DNA of 51,247 nucleotides, from the NCBI GenBank assembly GCA_900766645.1, contig CAAFWD010000117.1, forward strand, positions 1 through 51,247, read 5' to 3'. The translations under genes and the position numbers were made by a program. Source of the stretch: an uncultured Cetobacterium sp. (GTDB lineage: Bacteria; Fusobacteriota; Fusobacteriia; Fusobacteriales; Fusobacteriaceae). The notes beneath the pieces were generated by a model. That model made no database searches. It was not told where the DNA came from and saw only the letters and a list, made by a program, of their open reading frames with translations. This document shows positions 13,988 to 22,844 of this stretch, piece by piece; the first letter of the stretch is position 1, and the number at the start of each line of letters is the position of its first letter.

Positions 13988-15838
13988 ATGAACTTTTGTT
14001 ATGATGTTATTGTAGTTGGTGGAGGGCATGCAGGTGTAGAAGCAGCTCTTGCTAGTGCTAGATTAAATAGAAAAACTTTACTATTCACATTAAGTTTAGA
14101 TAATATTGGGATGATGTCTTGTAACCCATCAATAGGAGGTCCAGGGAAAAGTAACCTTGTGGCGGAGATTGATGTTTTAGGTGGAGAAATGGGAAGACAT
14201 ACAGATAAGTATAATTTACAATTAAAACACTTAAATACAAGTAAAGGTCCAGCTGCAAGAATAACTAGAGGTCAAGCTGATAAATTTTTATATAGAACTA
14301 AAATGAAAGCATTACTAGAAAAAACGGAGAATTTAGAAGTAATGCAAGATAGTGTAGATGAGCTTATAGTTGAAAATGGAAGAATTGCAGGGGTTATTAC
14401 AGCTTTAGGAATATCTTATTATGCCAATGCAGTCGTACTAGCAACAGGTACTTTTTTAAAGGGAAGAGTTGTTATAGGTGATGTGAAATTTCCGGCTGGA
14501 AGAATGGGAGAAGGTTCAGCTGAAAAATTATCAGAAAGTTTAGAGAAAAATGGAATTTCAATAGAAAGATATCAAACAGCTACACCACCAAGAATAGATA
14601 AAAGAACAGTTGATTTTTCTGTAATGAAACCACTTTATGGAGAAGAGCATCCAAGATATTTCTCAATTTATACAGAAAAAGAAAAAAATGGAGTAGTACC
14701 AACTTGGTTAACTCACACATCAGAAGAAACATTGAAAGTAACAAAAGAAATGTTAAAACACTCACCAATAGTATCTGGAATAATAGAAACACACGGACCT
14801 AGACATTGCCCATCGTTAGACAGAAAGGTTTTAAACTTTCCAGATAAATTTGATCATCAGATATTCTTAGAATTAGAGTCAAGTGAATCAAATGAGTTAT
14901 ATGTAAATGGATTAACAACTGCTATGCCTCCATTTGCTCAAGATGCAATGTTAAAATCAATAAAAGGGTTAGAGAATGCAAAAATTATGAGATATGGTTA
15001 TGCAGTAGAGTATGACTATGCACCAGCTTCTCAACTTTATCCTAGCTTAGAGAGTAAGAAAGTTGAAGGGCTTTATTTTGCAGGGCAAATAAATGGTACT
15101 TCAGGTTATGAGGAAGCTGCTACTCAAGGATTTATAGCAGGAGTAAATGCTGCTAGAAAGACTTTAGAAAAGGATCCAGTAATATTTGATAGAAGTGAAG
15201 GATATATTGGAGTTCTAGTGGATGATATAATCCATAAAAAGACTCCTGAGCCATATAGAGTATTACCATCAAGATCTGAATATAGATTAACGTTAAGATT
15301 TGATAATGGGTTTATGAGACTTTTAGATAAAGCTGAAGAGATTGGAATAGTACCAAAAGATAAGATTGAGTTTCTAAAAAAATGTCGTCAAGATGTATAT
15401 GATGAAGTTCAAAAAATAAAAGAAACAAAGGTACCAATGAAAGATGCGAATGAAGTTTTAGAAAGAAAAGGTGCAGCTCAAAGATTAACAAAAGGTGTTC
15501 AAGCAAATGAGCTACTAAAATTTAAAGAAGTTTCTTATGAAGATCTAGCTAGCTTATTACATATTCCTGAATATCCAGAATTTGTAAAAAATCAAATAGA
15601 GACAATAATAAAGTATGAAGTTTTTATTGAAAGAGAAAGAGAGCAGATTGAAAGATTTAAAAAGTTAGAAGAGCTATCAATTCCAAAGGGATTTGATTTT
15701 TCAACTATAAATGGAATATCAAATATAGCTAGAGCTGGATTAAATGAGATCCAACCATTATCTATAGGAGAAGCTTCAAGAATTAGTGGTGTAACAGGAA
15801 ATGATATTGCGTTACTATTAGCACATTTAAAAAAATAG
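13988..15838 (+). CDS. mnmG: tRNA uridine-5-carboxymethylaminomethyl(34) synthesis enzyme MnmG
   Basis: A 616-residue FAD protein, partner of MnmE. The FAD-binding signature is VVGGGHAGVEAALA (about 10-23), followed by MSCNPSIGGPGKS, ARITRGQADKFLYR and LATGTFLKGR. The region around residues 300-400 has LYFAGQINGTSGYEEAATQG, and the C-terminal helical domain ends near YPEF and IQPLSIGEASRISGV. Length is normal. AAAAGGAG lies 8 bases before the ATG. The gap before it contains an imperfect copy of the origin repeat at 13957-13974. Confidence 0.97.
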   Translation: MNFCYDVIVVGGGHAGVEAALASARLNRKTLLFTLSLDNIGMMSCNPSIGGPGKSNLVAEIDVLGGEMGRHTDKYNLQLKHLNTSKGPAARITRGQADKFLYRTKMKALLEKTENLEVMQDSVDELIVENGRIAGVITALGISYYANAVVLATGTFLKGRVVIGDVKFPAGRMGEGSAEKLSESLEKNGISIERYQTATPPRIDKRTVDFSVMKPLYGEEHPRYFSIYTEKEKNGVVPTWLTHTSEETLKVTKEMLKHSPIVSGIIETHGPRHCPSLDRKVLNFPDKFDHQIFLELESSESNELYVNGLTTAMPPFAQDAMLKSIKGLENAKIMRYGYAVEYDYAPASQLYPSLESKKVEGLYFAGQINGTSGYEEAATQGFIAGVNAARKTLEKDPVIFDRSEGYIGVLVDDIIHKKTPEPYRVLPSRSEYRLTLRFDNGFMRLLDKAEEIGIVPKDKIEFLKKCRQDVYDEVQKIKETKVPMKDANEVLERKGAAQRLTKGVQANELLKFKEVSYEDLASLLHIPEYPEFVKNQIETIIKYEVFIEREREQIERFKKLEELSIPKGFDFSTINGISNIARAGLNEIQPLSIGEASRISGVTGNDIALLLAHLKK

Positions 15839-15868
15839 TACTACGATCAATAATAAAAAAATAAAATG

Positions 15869-15928
15869 TTGGTTAAAAGTGACAAGACCCTGGCTAAAAG
15901 TTAACAAAGTTTGGCTAAATTTAGCCAA
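15869..15928 (+). repeat. three TGGYTAAA repeats ending in an 18-bp perfect palindrome
   Basis: TTGGTTAAAAGT (15869-15880), TGGCTAAAAGT (15891-15901) and the perfect palindrome TTGGCTAAATTTAGCCAA (15911-15928) start about 21 bp apart. They lie between the mnmG stop and its terminator. They look like binding sites or a decayed hairpin array; function is unknown. Confidence 0.7.
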
Positions 15929-15957
15929 CATATATATAGAATATAGATACCTTATAG

Positions 15958-15994
15958 AATAGGATAAAACTTGTAGTTTTATCCTATTTTTTAT
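15958..15994 (+). terminator. terminator after mnmG
   Basis: A 13-bp perfect stem, AATAGGATAAAAC-TTGTA-GTTTTATCCTATT, is followed by TTTTT. Confidence 0.88.
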
Positions 15995-16047
15995 TGAATA
16001 TAAAAATATAAGTGATAAAATATAAAGAAAATAAAAGAGGGGTTTAT

Positions 16048-16854
16048 ATGATTATAAGTGATTACCATATTCATACTAACTTTTCAGGAGATTCAAATGA
16101 AAAGTTAGAAAATATAATAGAAAAAGCTAAAGAGTTGGGAATAAAAGAGATTGCAATAACAGATCACATGGATTTAGATACAGGTGATGGAGATCCTAGA
16201 TTTATATTGGATGTTGATAGATATATAAAAACATTAATAGAGGCTAAAGAAAGATATAAGAAAGAATTAGATATAAAAATTGGATTAGAATTTGGAATTC
16301 AGAATCATCTAGGAGATAAAGCAAAAGAGATAATAGAGAAATATCCATTTGATTTTGTTATAAGTTCGGTACATTCAATAGATAAACAACTTTTAGATCA
16401 ACAGCTATATTGGAAAGATAAGACAACAAAAGAAGCACATGAGAGATATTTTAAAGAGGTTTTAAAATGTATTGATTGTTATTCTGATTTTAGTGTTCAT
16501 GGGCACTTAGATTTTATTAGTAGATATGGAGGAGAAAAAAAAGGAAAAGTTAATTATTTGGAGTATCACGACTTGGTCGATGAAATATTAAAAAAATTAA
16601 TAGAAAAGGGAAAAGGAATAGAAATAAACACTTCAGGTATACGTTATAAAGAGAACAGATTCTATCCTGCAGATAGTATTATAAAAAGATATTTTGAGTT
16701 GGGAGGGGAGATTATAACTATTGGGTCAGATTCTCATAAAGCTGAAGATTTAGGAAAAGATTTTAAGAGGGCATATGATTTATTAGAAAGTTTAGGAGTA
16801 AAATATATATCGTCTTTTGAAGAGATGAATGCAACTTTTAAAAAATTTAGATAA
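16048..16854 (+). CDS. PHP-family phosphoesterase (histidinol-phosphatase HisK-like)
   Basis: A 268-residue PHP-domain hydrolase. Metal-binding motifs include DYHIHTNFSGD (residues 4-14), ITDHMD near 41, SSVHS near 108, HGHLDFISRYG near 150 and GSDSHKAEDLG near 230. The HisK-type length and the central substrate region suggest L-histidinol-phosphate phosphatase. No other his genes are close, so another phosphoester is possible. An ATG lies 12 codons upstream, but AGAGGGG 5 bases before the ATG at 16048 supports the shorter form. The secretion/pilus operon starts 17 bases downstream and may be co-transcribed. Confidence 0.8.
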   Translation: MIISDYHIHTNFSGDSNEKLENIIEKAKELGIKEIAITDHMDLDTGDGDPRFILDVDRYIKTLIEAKERYKKELDIKIGLEFGIQNHLGDKAKEIIEKYPFDFVISSVHSIDKQLLDQQLYWKDKTTKEAHERYFKEVLKCIDCYSDFSVHGHLDFISRYGGEKKGKVNYLEYHDLVDEILKKLIEKGKGIEINTSGIRYKENRFYPADSIIKRYFELGGEIITIGSDSHKAEDLGKDFKRAYDLLESLGVKYISSFEEMNATFKKFR

Positions 16855-16871
16855 TTTTTTTAGAGGTAATT

Positions 16872-17435
16872 ATGTTAAAAAATAAAAAAGCAAAAGGGTT
16901 TACATTATTAGAAACAGTCGCAACTATTGCTATAGTTTCAATAGTGACCCTTTTTTTTTGGATAAAAGTAGAAACAGTTCAAGAAAAAAGAGATTTAGAG
17001 ATCTCATCTAGAATTATATCAGAGGTCTATTTGAAATATATTAGAAGATCTATAGAATTAAATGAAGAGTATATTTTAGATATTTACTTAGTGGATAAAA
17101 AGATAGAGATAAAGAATAAGTATGAAAAAAAAATAGAAACAGTAACACTTCCTAAAAAACTTTTTTATGAGGTTGTATATGATAAAAAACTTTATAAAAA
17201 GTTTACAACATCAACTACTTCAAATGGAAACCTGTCAAAATCATTTTCAATTTACATTTTCAATTATAAAAAATATTTAAAAAGAAAAATAACATTTTAT
17301 GTTTTTAATGCCAATAAAATATTGGTAATAAATAATTATATAAAAACTGAATCAGAAAAAATACCACAAGAAAATATAATAAAATATCATTATTCAGAGG
17401 AGAACCAAAATAATAAGGGGTGGTTGTATGAGTAA
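16872..17435 (+). CDS. prepilin-type N-terminal protein (pseudopilin)
   Basis: A 187-residue protein with a class III signal, KAKGFTLLETVATIAIV: Gly9 before Phe10, then Glu14 at +5, leading into a hydrophobic helix (about 12-30). The remainder is Lys-rich and has no recognised domain. It would be cut by the prepilin peptidase encoded at 20344 and assembled into the pseudopilus. It is the first gene of a 12-gene operon. The stop overlaps the next start (ATGAGTAA). Confidence 0.8.
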   Translation: MLKNKKAKGFTLLETVATIAIVSIVTLFFWIKVETVQEKRDLEISSRIISEVYLKYIRRSIELNEEYILDIYLVDKKIEIKNKYEKKIETVTLPKKLFYEVVYDKKLYKKFTTSTTSNGNLSKSFSIYIFNYKKYLKRKITFYVFNANKILVINNYIKTESEKIPQENIIKYHYSEENQNNKGWLYE

Positions 17436-17598
17436 CAAGTATCTTATATATTTTTTACTTTTAACAGTTATACCTGTGAGAATATCTTATAATAAGAAAT
17501 ATGAGAAAAAATTTTATGTAAAAATTTCAGAAATTGAAAATAAAAACTCTTTTAGAATATTAGCCATTGAGAGAATAAAAAAGGTGTTTTATGAGTGA
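17428..17598 (+). CDS. small membrane/exported protein of the pilus-like operon
   Basis: A 56-residue frame starting MSNKYLIYFLLLTVIPVRIS, with one hydrophobic segment (5-17) followed by a Lys/Glu-rich tail. It overlaps the stop of the upstream gene by 8 bases and the start of the ATPase gene by 8 bases (ATGAGTGA), a pattern of translational coupling. This supports a real gene. I do not recognise a family; a small membrane subunit of the system is a guess. Confidence 0.6.
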   Translation: MSNKYLIYFLLLTVIPVRISYNKKYEKKFYVKISEIENKNSFRILAIERIKKVFYE

Positions 17599-18733
17599 TA
17601 TATATTTTAAAAGAGATATATTTGAGATAAGAGAGAAAAATATTTTAGTTAAAGATGAGGTTTTAGAAGTTTTGAATACAATGATATATTTTGCTTTACA
17701 AAAAAGATCTTCAGATATTCATTTAGAATCCCTAGAAGATTATATAAGAATAAGAGTTCGTATAGATGGAGTTCTTTTTGAATATAAAAAAATAGATAAA
17801 AATATAGGATCAAAACTTATGAATAAAATAAAAATTTTAACAGAGTTGGATATAGGAGAAAAAAGATTACCACAAGATGGTAGATTTAAAGGAGTTTTTA
17901 AAGGAGAAAAATTAGATTTTAGAGTTTCAATTGTACCAACTATATTTGGAGAGAAATTTGTTATAAGAATTTTAAAAAATAGAATAGGAGAGTTGGACAT
18001 AAACAGCCTTGGTTTCTCAGAGGAAAATAAAAAGATATTATTTAATAGTATTGAGAAGAAAAGTGGGTTTCTTTTATTCTGTGGACCCACAGGAAGCGGA
18101 AAAACAACAACATTATATTCTTTAATAAACTGTTTAAATAAAGAGGGATTAAATATAACAACAATAGAAGATCCTATAGAATATCAGCTAAATGGTATAA
18201 ATCAGATTCAATGTAAAAATGATATAGGTTTAAATTTTTCAAAAATATTGAGGAGTGTATTACGTCAAGATCCAGATGTTATTTTAATAGGTGAGATAAG
18301 GGATAAAGAGACGGCTGAGATAGCATTAATGGCCTCATTAACAGGACATTTGGTATTAAGTACTATCCATACTAGAAATTCTTTATCTGCGATAGATAGA
18401 CTAGTTGCTTTTGGAATAGATCCATATGTAGTTTCAGAAGGTTTAACTTTAATCCAAAGTCAAAGATTGATAAGAAAACTTTGCTCTAAATGTTTAGGAA
18501 TAAGTGGTGGTTGTGAAAGCTGTAATAATGGTTTTTTAGGTAGAGAAGCCATAGAGGAGATTGTTGTTATGGATGATAATATTAGAGAAAAAATCCATAA
18601 TAAAAAAAGTTTGAAAGAGATTGGTGAATATCTAAAAAAAATAGATTTTATAAGTATGCATGATTATGCTTTAGTTAAAGTTTCTAAAGGAATAACAACA
18701 GAAAGTGAAATTTTAAAAGAGTGTATATTATGA
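17591..18733 (+). CDS. GspE/PilB-type assembly ATPase (N-terminally short)
   Basis: A 380-residue secretion ATPase that drives pseudopilus assembly at the inner membrane. It starts at the N2-like domain (SDIHLESLEDYIRIRVRIDG), then Walker A GPTGSGKTT (165-173), Asp box TTIEDPIEYQ, Walker B VILIGEIRD (220-228) and His box GHLVLSTIHT. A tetracysteine zinc motif CSKC...CESC (about 294-311) is typical of GspE/PilB. The usual N1 domain that docks on GspL/PilM is absent; family members are commonly 500-570 residues. No PilT-like retraction ATPase lies nearby. The start overlaps the upstream small gene. Confidence 0.92.
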   Translation: MSDIYFKRDIFEIREKNILVKDEVLEVLNTMIYFALQKRSSDIHLESLEDYIRIRVRIDGVLFEYKKIDKNIGSKLMNKIKILTELDIGEKRLPQDGRFKGVFKGEKLDFRVSIVPTIFGEKFVIRILKNRIGELDINSLGFSEENKKILFNSIEKKSGFLLFCGPTGSGKTTTLYSLINCLNKEGLNITTIEDPIEYQLNGINQIQCKNDIGLNFSKILRSVLRQDPDVILIGEIRDKETAEIALMASLTGHLVLSTIHTRNSLSAIDRLVAFGIDPYVVSEGLTLIQSQRLIRKLCSKCLGISGGCESCNNGFLGREAIEEIVVMDDNIREKIHNKKSLKEIGEYLKKIDFISMHDYALVKVSKGITTESEILKECIL

Positions 18734-19884
18734 ATAATATTGTTGAGTTTGAATATTTAAATGGAAAAAGAATAGAAAAGAATATGATTTATCTCAAGGA
18801 TTATTTAGAAATAGAGAAATATTTTTTAGATGAAGATATAAAGAAAATAAAAATAGTATCTAAGAAGAGGATAAGAAAGATCTCTAGAAAAAAGCAGTTA
18901 AGAATATTTTATAGTATTGAAAAGCTTTTAAATGCAGGTTTATCTTTAAAAAAAGCTGTTGAATTTCAAGAGAAAAATATAAAAGATAAACTCTTAAAAT
19001 CAATTTATAATAGAATTATATGGAAATTAAATATTGGAGAGAATATATTTGAGGTGCTTTATTCAATTGGAATTTTAGAGGAGTTTGAAATGATAATTGC
19101 TTATTCAAATGAAAATAGTGGGAGAATGCAAGATGCTTTTTTAAAAATAAGAGAATTGAGAGAAAAGAGAGATGAGTTAAAAAGAGAGATAATTCAAAAT
19201 CTTTTATATCCATTTTTTGTTTTATTTATTTCATGTTTTTCCATAATTTTGATAATGATATTTATAGTGCCTAATTTTATTGATATTTATAATTCTTATG
19301 ATAAAGATCTTCCAAAACTAACACAAATAATAATAAATATATCAAGTCTTGTAAAAGGAACATTTCTAGAAGGATTATGTTCTCTTTTTTTTGTAATAAT
19401 TTTTATTTCTTTCTTTAGTAAAAAATATTGTATTTATTTAAAAATAAGTTTTTTTAGAAAGATTATTCTTCAAAGATATATTCTTTTAATTTTAGAGTGT
19501 CTATCTTTGCTTTTAAAAGGTGGAGTATCTTTAGATAAATCTATAGATATTATTTTAGGAAATTTTCAAAATTATAGATTGAAAAAGGAGTTTACTTGGT
19601 TAAAAGATTTGAATAAAGGAATGACTTTTTCAAAACTTTTATCTAAACAAAATATATTATCAGATATAGAGTTAGGAATAATTATGATAGGGGAGGAAAG
19701 CGGGTCTATATATAAGTCTCTAGAAGAAGTTATAAATTATAGAAAGGAGATTTTAGAAAAAAAAGTCAAAGTGGTATTAAAACTTTTGGAGCCAGTAGTT
19801 ATATTAGTTTTAGGGATAATAATTGGTTTGTTTGTAATAGGTCTTTATTTGCCAATATTAAATATGGCAGAACTAATTATATAA
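18730..19884 (+). CDS. GspF/PilC-type inner-membrane platform protein
   Basis: A 384-residue protein with two T2SS-F domains. The first (about 50-155) has LNAGLSLKKAVEFQ, and the second (about 255-360) has LLLKGGVSLDKSID and EESGSIYKSLEEV. Membrane segments lie near 158-185, 205-225 and 350-375. It anchors the pseudopilus base. The ATG overlaps the ATPase stop (ATGA). A GTG three codons upstream is possible but less likely. Confidence 0.9.
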   Translation: MNNIVEFEYLNGKRIEKNMIYLKDYLEIEKYFLDEDIKKIKIVSKKRIRKISRKKQLRIFYSIEKLLNAGLSLKKAVEFQEKNIKDKLLKSIYNRIIWKLNIGENIFEVLYSIGILEEFEMIIAYSNENSGRMQDAFLKIRELREKRDELKREIIQNLLYPFFVLFISCFSIILIMIFIVPNFIDIYNSYDKDLPKLTQIIINISSLVKGTFLEGLCSLFFVIIFISFFSKKYCIYLKISFFRKIILQRYILLILECLSLLLKGGVSLDKSIDIILGNFQNYRLKKEFTWLKDLNKGMTFSKLLSKQNILSDIELGIIMIGEESGSIYKSLEEVINYRKEILEKKVKVVLKLLEPVVILVLGIIIGLFVIGLYLPILNMAELII

Positions 19885-19897
19885 AAGGGGAGGCATT

Positions 19898-20359
19898 ATG
19901 AAAAACAAAAGAAAAGGGTTTAGCGTAATTGAAATTGTATTGGTTCTAGGTGTAATTGGAATACTGGTAGGCTTTTTAGTACCAAAGACTAGAAATTATT
20001 TAGCGCTAGCTAAAGATACAAAAGTTGTAAATACTTTAAGCAGCATAAGAACAGCAGCAGAGATGTATACTTTAGAAAAAGGTATCTATATAGAGAATAC
20101 AGGATCTGAAAATATAAATCTTACTAAAATTGATATAGATAAATTAAAAAATTATTTAAAAATAGGATCAGAGTTTAAAACTGTAGGAGATGAAACACAC
20201 TTAGAGATTGGTGGAAGTAAAGATACTTTAGAATCTGAAGAGATAAAGTATGGTGGAGCAGTAAAGTTGAAAGTTAATACAGATAATGAGATCGTATTAG
20301 AACCTTTAAATGGGACAGGAACATACTCAATAAAGGGAGAAAAATGGATAGATTTATAA
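19898..20359 (+). CDS. major pseudopilin (GspG-like)
   Basis: A 153-residue prepilin with the signal KRKGFSVIEIVLVLGVIG: cleavage after Gly7, Glu12 at +5. The hydrophobic helix to about 29 is followed by a GspG-like region (YLALAKDTKVVNTLSSIRTAAEMY) and a short soluble domain. A strong ribosome site (GGGGAGG) fits high expression of a major subunit. It overlaps the peptidase gene by 16 bases. Confidence 0.85.
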   Translation: MKNKRKGFSVIEIVLVLGVIGILVGFLVPKTRNYLALAKDTKVVNTLSSIRTAAEMYTLEKGIYIENTGSENINLTKIDIDKLKNYLKIGSEFKTVGDETHLEIGGSKDTLESEEIKYGGAVKLKVNTDNEIVLEPLNGTGTYSIKGEKWIDL

Positions 20360-20802
20360 TATTAAATTTTTTGTTAATAATTTTATTATTGAGCGTAGTC
20401 ATATGTGATATGAAAAATAGAGAGATACCAAACACACTGACAATTTTTTTAATTGTTTTAGGAATTATATATGGAATATTAAATTTAAACATAGAAAAAT
20501 CTATTCTAGGAGGGTGTGTATACTCAACTCCTTTTTGGATGATATATGGATATGGATCAGATTTATTGAATAGAGAGTGTTTAGGATTTGGAGATATAAA
20601 ATTAATTTTTGCTTTGGGATTATTTTTAGGGAAGCCAACAATTATAGATATTTTATTATATATGAATTTAACTTTTATAATACCTTCAATCTTAGTGGGA
20701 ATATATTTTATTTTTAAGAAAAAATTAATAAAAGAGATCCCCTTAGCACCGTTTTTAATTTTTTCATTTTTTATAAAAATATTATTGAGAGGATACATAT
20801 GA
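20344..20802 (+). CDS. prepilin peptidase (A24 family, minimal form)
   Basis: A 152-residue integral membrane aspartic protease with about five or six hydrophobic segments. The catalytic aspartates are Asp22 (ICDMKNREIPN) and Asp84 in the GxGD motif (LGFGDIKL). It lacks the N-terminal cytosolic domain with paired CxxC motifs that methylates prepilins in PilD, so it is a TadV/FlaK-like cut-down form. It would process the pseudopilins of this operon. Confidence 0.9.
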   Translation: MDRFIILNFLLIILLLSVVICDMKNREIPNTLTIFLIVLGIIYGILNLNIEKSILGGCVYSTPFWMIYGYGSDLLNRECLGFGDIKLIFALGLFLGKPTIIDILLYMNLTFIIPSILVGIYFIFKKKLIKEIPLAPFLIFSFFIKILLRGYI

Positions 20803-21131
20803 AAAACAGAGGAACATCTTTTATAGAGGCCTTAGTTAGTTTGACTTTAATATTATTGATGGTTACTCCATCTTATATATACCTTGAAAAAATAGTAAAA
20901 AATAAAGTTTATTTAAAGAAAAAAATAAGCATTGAGGAGCGGTTGGAAAAGATTATAAAAATAATCGAAAGGGAACAAGATATAAATACGGTTTTAACTT
21001 TATATGATTCTACTGAAGTTGAAGTTAGAAAAGAGTTAATTGAAGATAACTTTCATAGAATAAATATCAAAATTATTAACGATAATAGTACTGAAAGAGA
21101 AGTGTTTGTATATGTATATAAACAAAAATAA
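20799..21131 (+). CDS. minor pseudopilin (GspI-like)
   Basis: A 110-residue protein with the signal NRGTSFIEALVSLTLILLM: Gly before Thr at +1, Glu at +5, then a hydrophobic helix. Its small size and place after the major pseudopilin suggest a GspI-type tip subunit; this is by position and signal only. It overlaps the peptidase gene by 4 bases. Confidence 0.7.
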   Translation: MKNRGTSFIEALVSLTLILLMVTPSYIYLEKIVKNKVYLKKKISIEERLEKIIKIIEREQDINTVLTLYDSTEVEVRKELIEDNFHRINIKIINDNSTEREVFVYVYKQK

Positions 21132-21633
21132 TGGGAAAACAATAGTTGAAGTGATAATATCTATGGTTATAATTTCTTTATTAATGGTCTCTTTAGTTGG
21201 GATATTTAAAATATTATTAAATGTAGATATAAAAGAAAGAGATGAAAGTTACAAGAATATTACAATGGAAAAAATAGTTTTAGAAATAGAAAAGAATATG
21301 GAAATAGCAGTGGATTTTAAAATAATAAACTATTCTTTTTATTTACCAAACTCTTTTCAATATCCAAAAAAATCTCTACCAAAAGGAAATATTTTAATTA
21401 TTAATCATAACTATTTAGAAGAACATAAATTAAAAGAGTGCGTATCTTTATTTTATTTAAACCAAAATTTATTAACAGTATTTCCTGGTTTTATTGAGAA
21501 CGGATTTGTATTTTTAAATAAAAATGAGAGTACAGTAATATCCAAGAAAATATCAGGACATTTTTTAAAAGAAAACTATTTAATAATATTGAAGGGAGAA
21601 GTATCTACTAATGAATTTAGAAAAGAGTTTTAA
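21112..21633 (+). CDS. minor pseudopilin (GspJ-like)
   Basis: A 173-residue protein with the signal NGKTIVEVIISMVIISLLM: Gly before Lys at +1, Glu at +5, then a hydrophobic helix. It overlaps the upstream pseudopilin gene by 20 bases, and no clear ribosome site is seen, so translation is probably coupled. A TTG two codons upstream is possible. Assignment as GspJ-like is by order and size. Confidence 0.68.
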   Translation: MYINKNNGKTIVEVIISMVIISLLMVSLVGIFKILLNVDIKERDESYKNITMEKIVLEIEKNMEIAVDFKIINYSFYLPNSFQYPKKSLPKGNILIINHNYLEEHKLKECVSLFYLNQNLLTVFPGFIENGFVFLNKNESTVISKKISGHFLKENYLIILKGEVSTNEFRKEF

Positions 21634-22165
21634 GAAAAAAGGAAGTGCTTTAATATTTTCGTTAGTCGTACTATCAATAATAACAGGAGTTATTTCTTTA
21701 TTAACGTTTAGAATAAAAAATGCAAGAGAGTTACTAAATGAAAGAATTAAATTTAATAACATAAAAATAGAAGTAACAAAGACTATGGAAGTGGCTAAAA
21801 TGGAGCTTCACATAGGAGATAAAAAAATTAATGAAAATAAAAGTGATTCTATTTATGAATATTTTGAGGGAAAAGAAAAAGTATGGTTAAAAGAAAAAAT
21901 AGAAAATGAAAATGGATATACAAGACTAAAAGTTATTCAAAATGGTATTGAAAAAACAGGAGATATAAAACTTTTAAAAAATCAGAAAAATATATTTGAA
22001 ATTTTTTTAAAAAAAGATATTGATTTTTTGAATGAGAAATATAGCCTAGTTGTAAATATGTATTATGAGTATGAGATTGGAATAAATAATTTTGATAATT
22101 TTTTTAAAAGGGAGATAAAGGAGTTGCTAGTGGAGAGTTCAAATGAAAATTTTAAAGATAAATAA
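21611..22165 (+). CDS. GspK/PilX-like minor pseudopilin
   Basis: A 184-residue protein starting MNLEKSFKKKGSALIFSLVV. The signal has Gly followed by SALIF and no Glu at +5, as in GspK/PilX tip subunits. A hydrophobic helix (to about 30) and a Lys/Glu-rich soluble part follow; the domain is shorter than classical GspK (about 300). It overlaps both neighbours (23 bases each). Confidence 0.68.
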   Translation: MNLEKSFKKKGSALIFSLVVLSIITGVISLLTFRIKNARELLNERIKFNNIKIEVTKTMEVAKMELHIGDKKINENKSDSIYEYFEGKEKVWLKEKIENENGYTRLKVIQNGIEKTGDIKLLKNQKNIFEIFLKKDIDFLNEKYSLVVNMYYEYEIGINNFDNFFKREIKELLVESSNENFKDK

Positions 22166-22844
22166 AAAAGAAATATATTTAGAAGAAAATAATTTTGAAT
22201 TGTTTAAATTTTCATATGAAGATAAAGAAGAAATAGTTATAGAGATTTATAAACTATTTTCCAATTTAGAAAACATCGGTGAAATAAGATTAGATTTTTT
22301 TGAAGAACTTCCAGAGGATGATTTTTTTAATATTGTGGAGATAATAAAATCTAGAGGTGGGAAAGTTTTAAATAAAAAAGAATTTAAACTAAAATTAAAA
22401 ATTATAAATTTACTAATTTTATTAATATTCGGTTTTGAAATGTTTTTATTTTTGTTCGTACGAATAAAAAATATAACTTTATTAGAAAAAAAGGAAACTT
22501 TAAAATTAGAACTGCAACTTAAAGAGGAGGAATTAGATTTAAAAAATAATGAATATTTAAATATGAATGCTCATTTATTGGTAGATAATTTTAAGTTTGA
22601 AAAGAAATTAGTTTCAAAAGATTTAAACAAATTATTTAAATGTTTAAATGATAATATTTATTTAAAAAAAGTTGAGATAGATGAAAAAATTATAAAAGTT
22701 TTAGGATTATCTAAAACTTTGGATGAAATAAGTTCTTTTGAAAAAAATTTGATAATTGAAGTTGATTGTAAAGTGATGTATGACTTCATAAAACTAGAAG
22801 GTGGTGAATATCTATTTTTAATGGAATTGAAAATCAACTCTTAA
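22143..22844 (+). CDS. GspL/PilN-like assembly protein with reduced cytoplasmic domain
   Basis: A 233-residue bitopic protein: about 100 cytosolic residues, one membrane segment (about 104-127, INLLILLIFGFEMFLFLFV), a coiled coil (about 130-155) and a small periplasmic domain. The layout matches GspL or a PilM-PilN fusion, but the actin-like cytosolic part (usually 250 residues or more) is cut to about 100. The partner ATPase also lacks its GspL-binding N1 domain. Its 3' end overlaps the PilO-like frame. Call rests on topology and gene order. Confidence 0.6.
   Translation: MKILKINKKEIYLEENNFELFKFSYEDKEEIVIEIYKLFSNLENIGEIRLDFFEELPEDDFFNIVEIIKSRGGKVLNKKEFKLKLKIINLLILLIFGFEMFLFLFVRIKNITLLEKKETLKLELQLKEEELDLKNNEYLNMNAHLLVDNFKFEKKLVSKDLNKLFKCLNDNIYLKKVEIDEKIIKVLGLSKTLDEISSFEKNLIIEVDCKVMYDFIKLEGGEYLFLMELKINS

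Noticed and set aside
20274..20798. A 174-codon minus-strand frame opposite the prepilin peptidase
   Set aside because: It is fully overlapped by a convincing peptidase gene with both catalytic aspartates; it is a shadow frame.
22815..22822. Classical -1 slippery heptamer in the PilN/PilO overlap
   Set aside because: The sequence ATTTTTA resembles TTTTTTA but does not meet the X-XXY-YYZ rule, so a standard frameshift is not supported by sequence alone.
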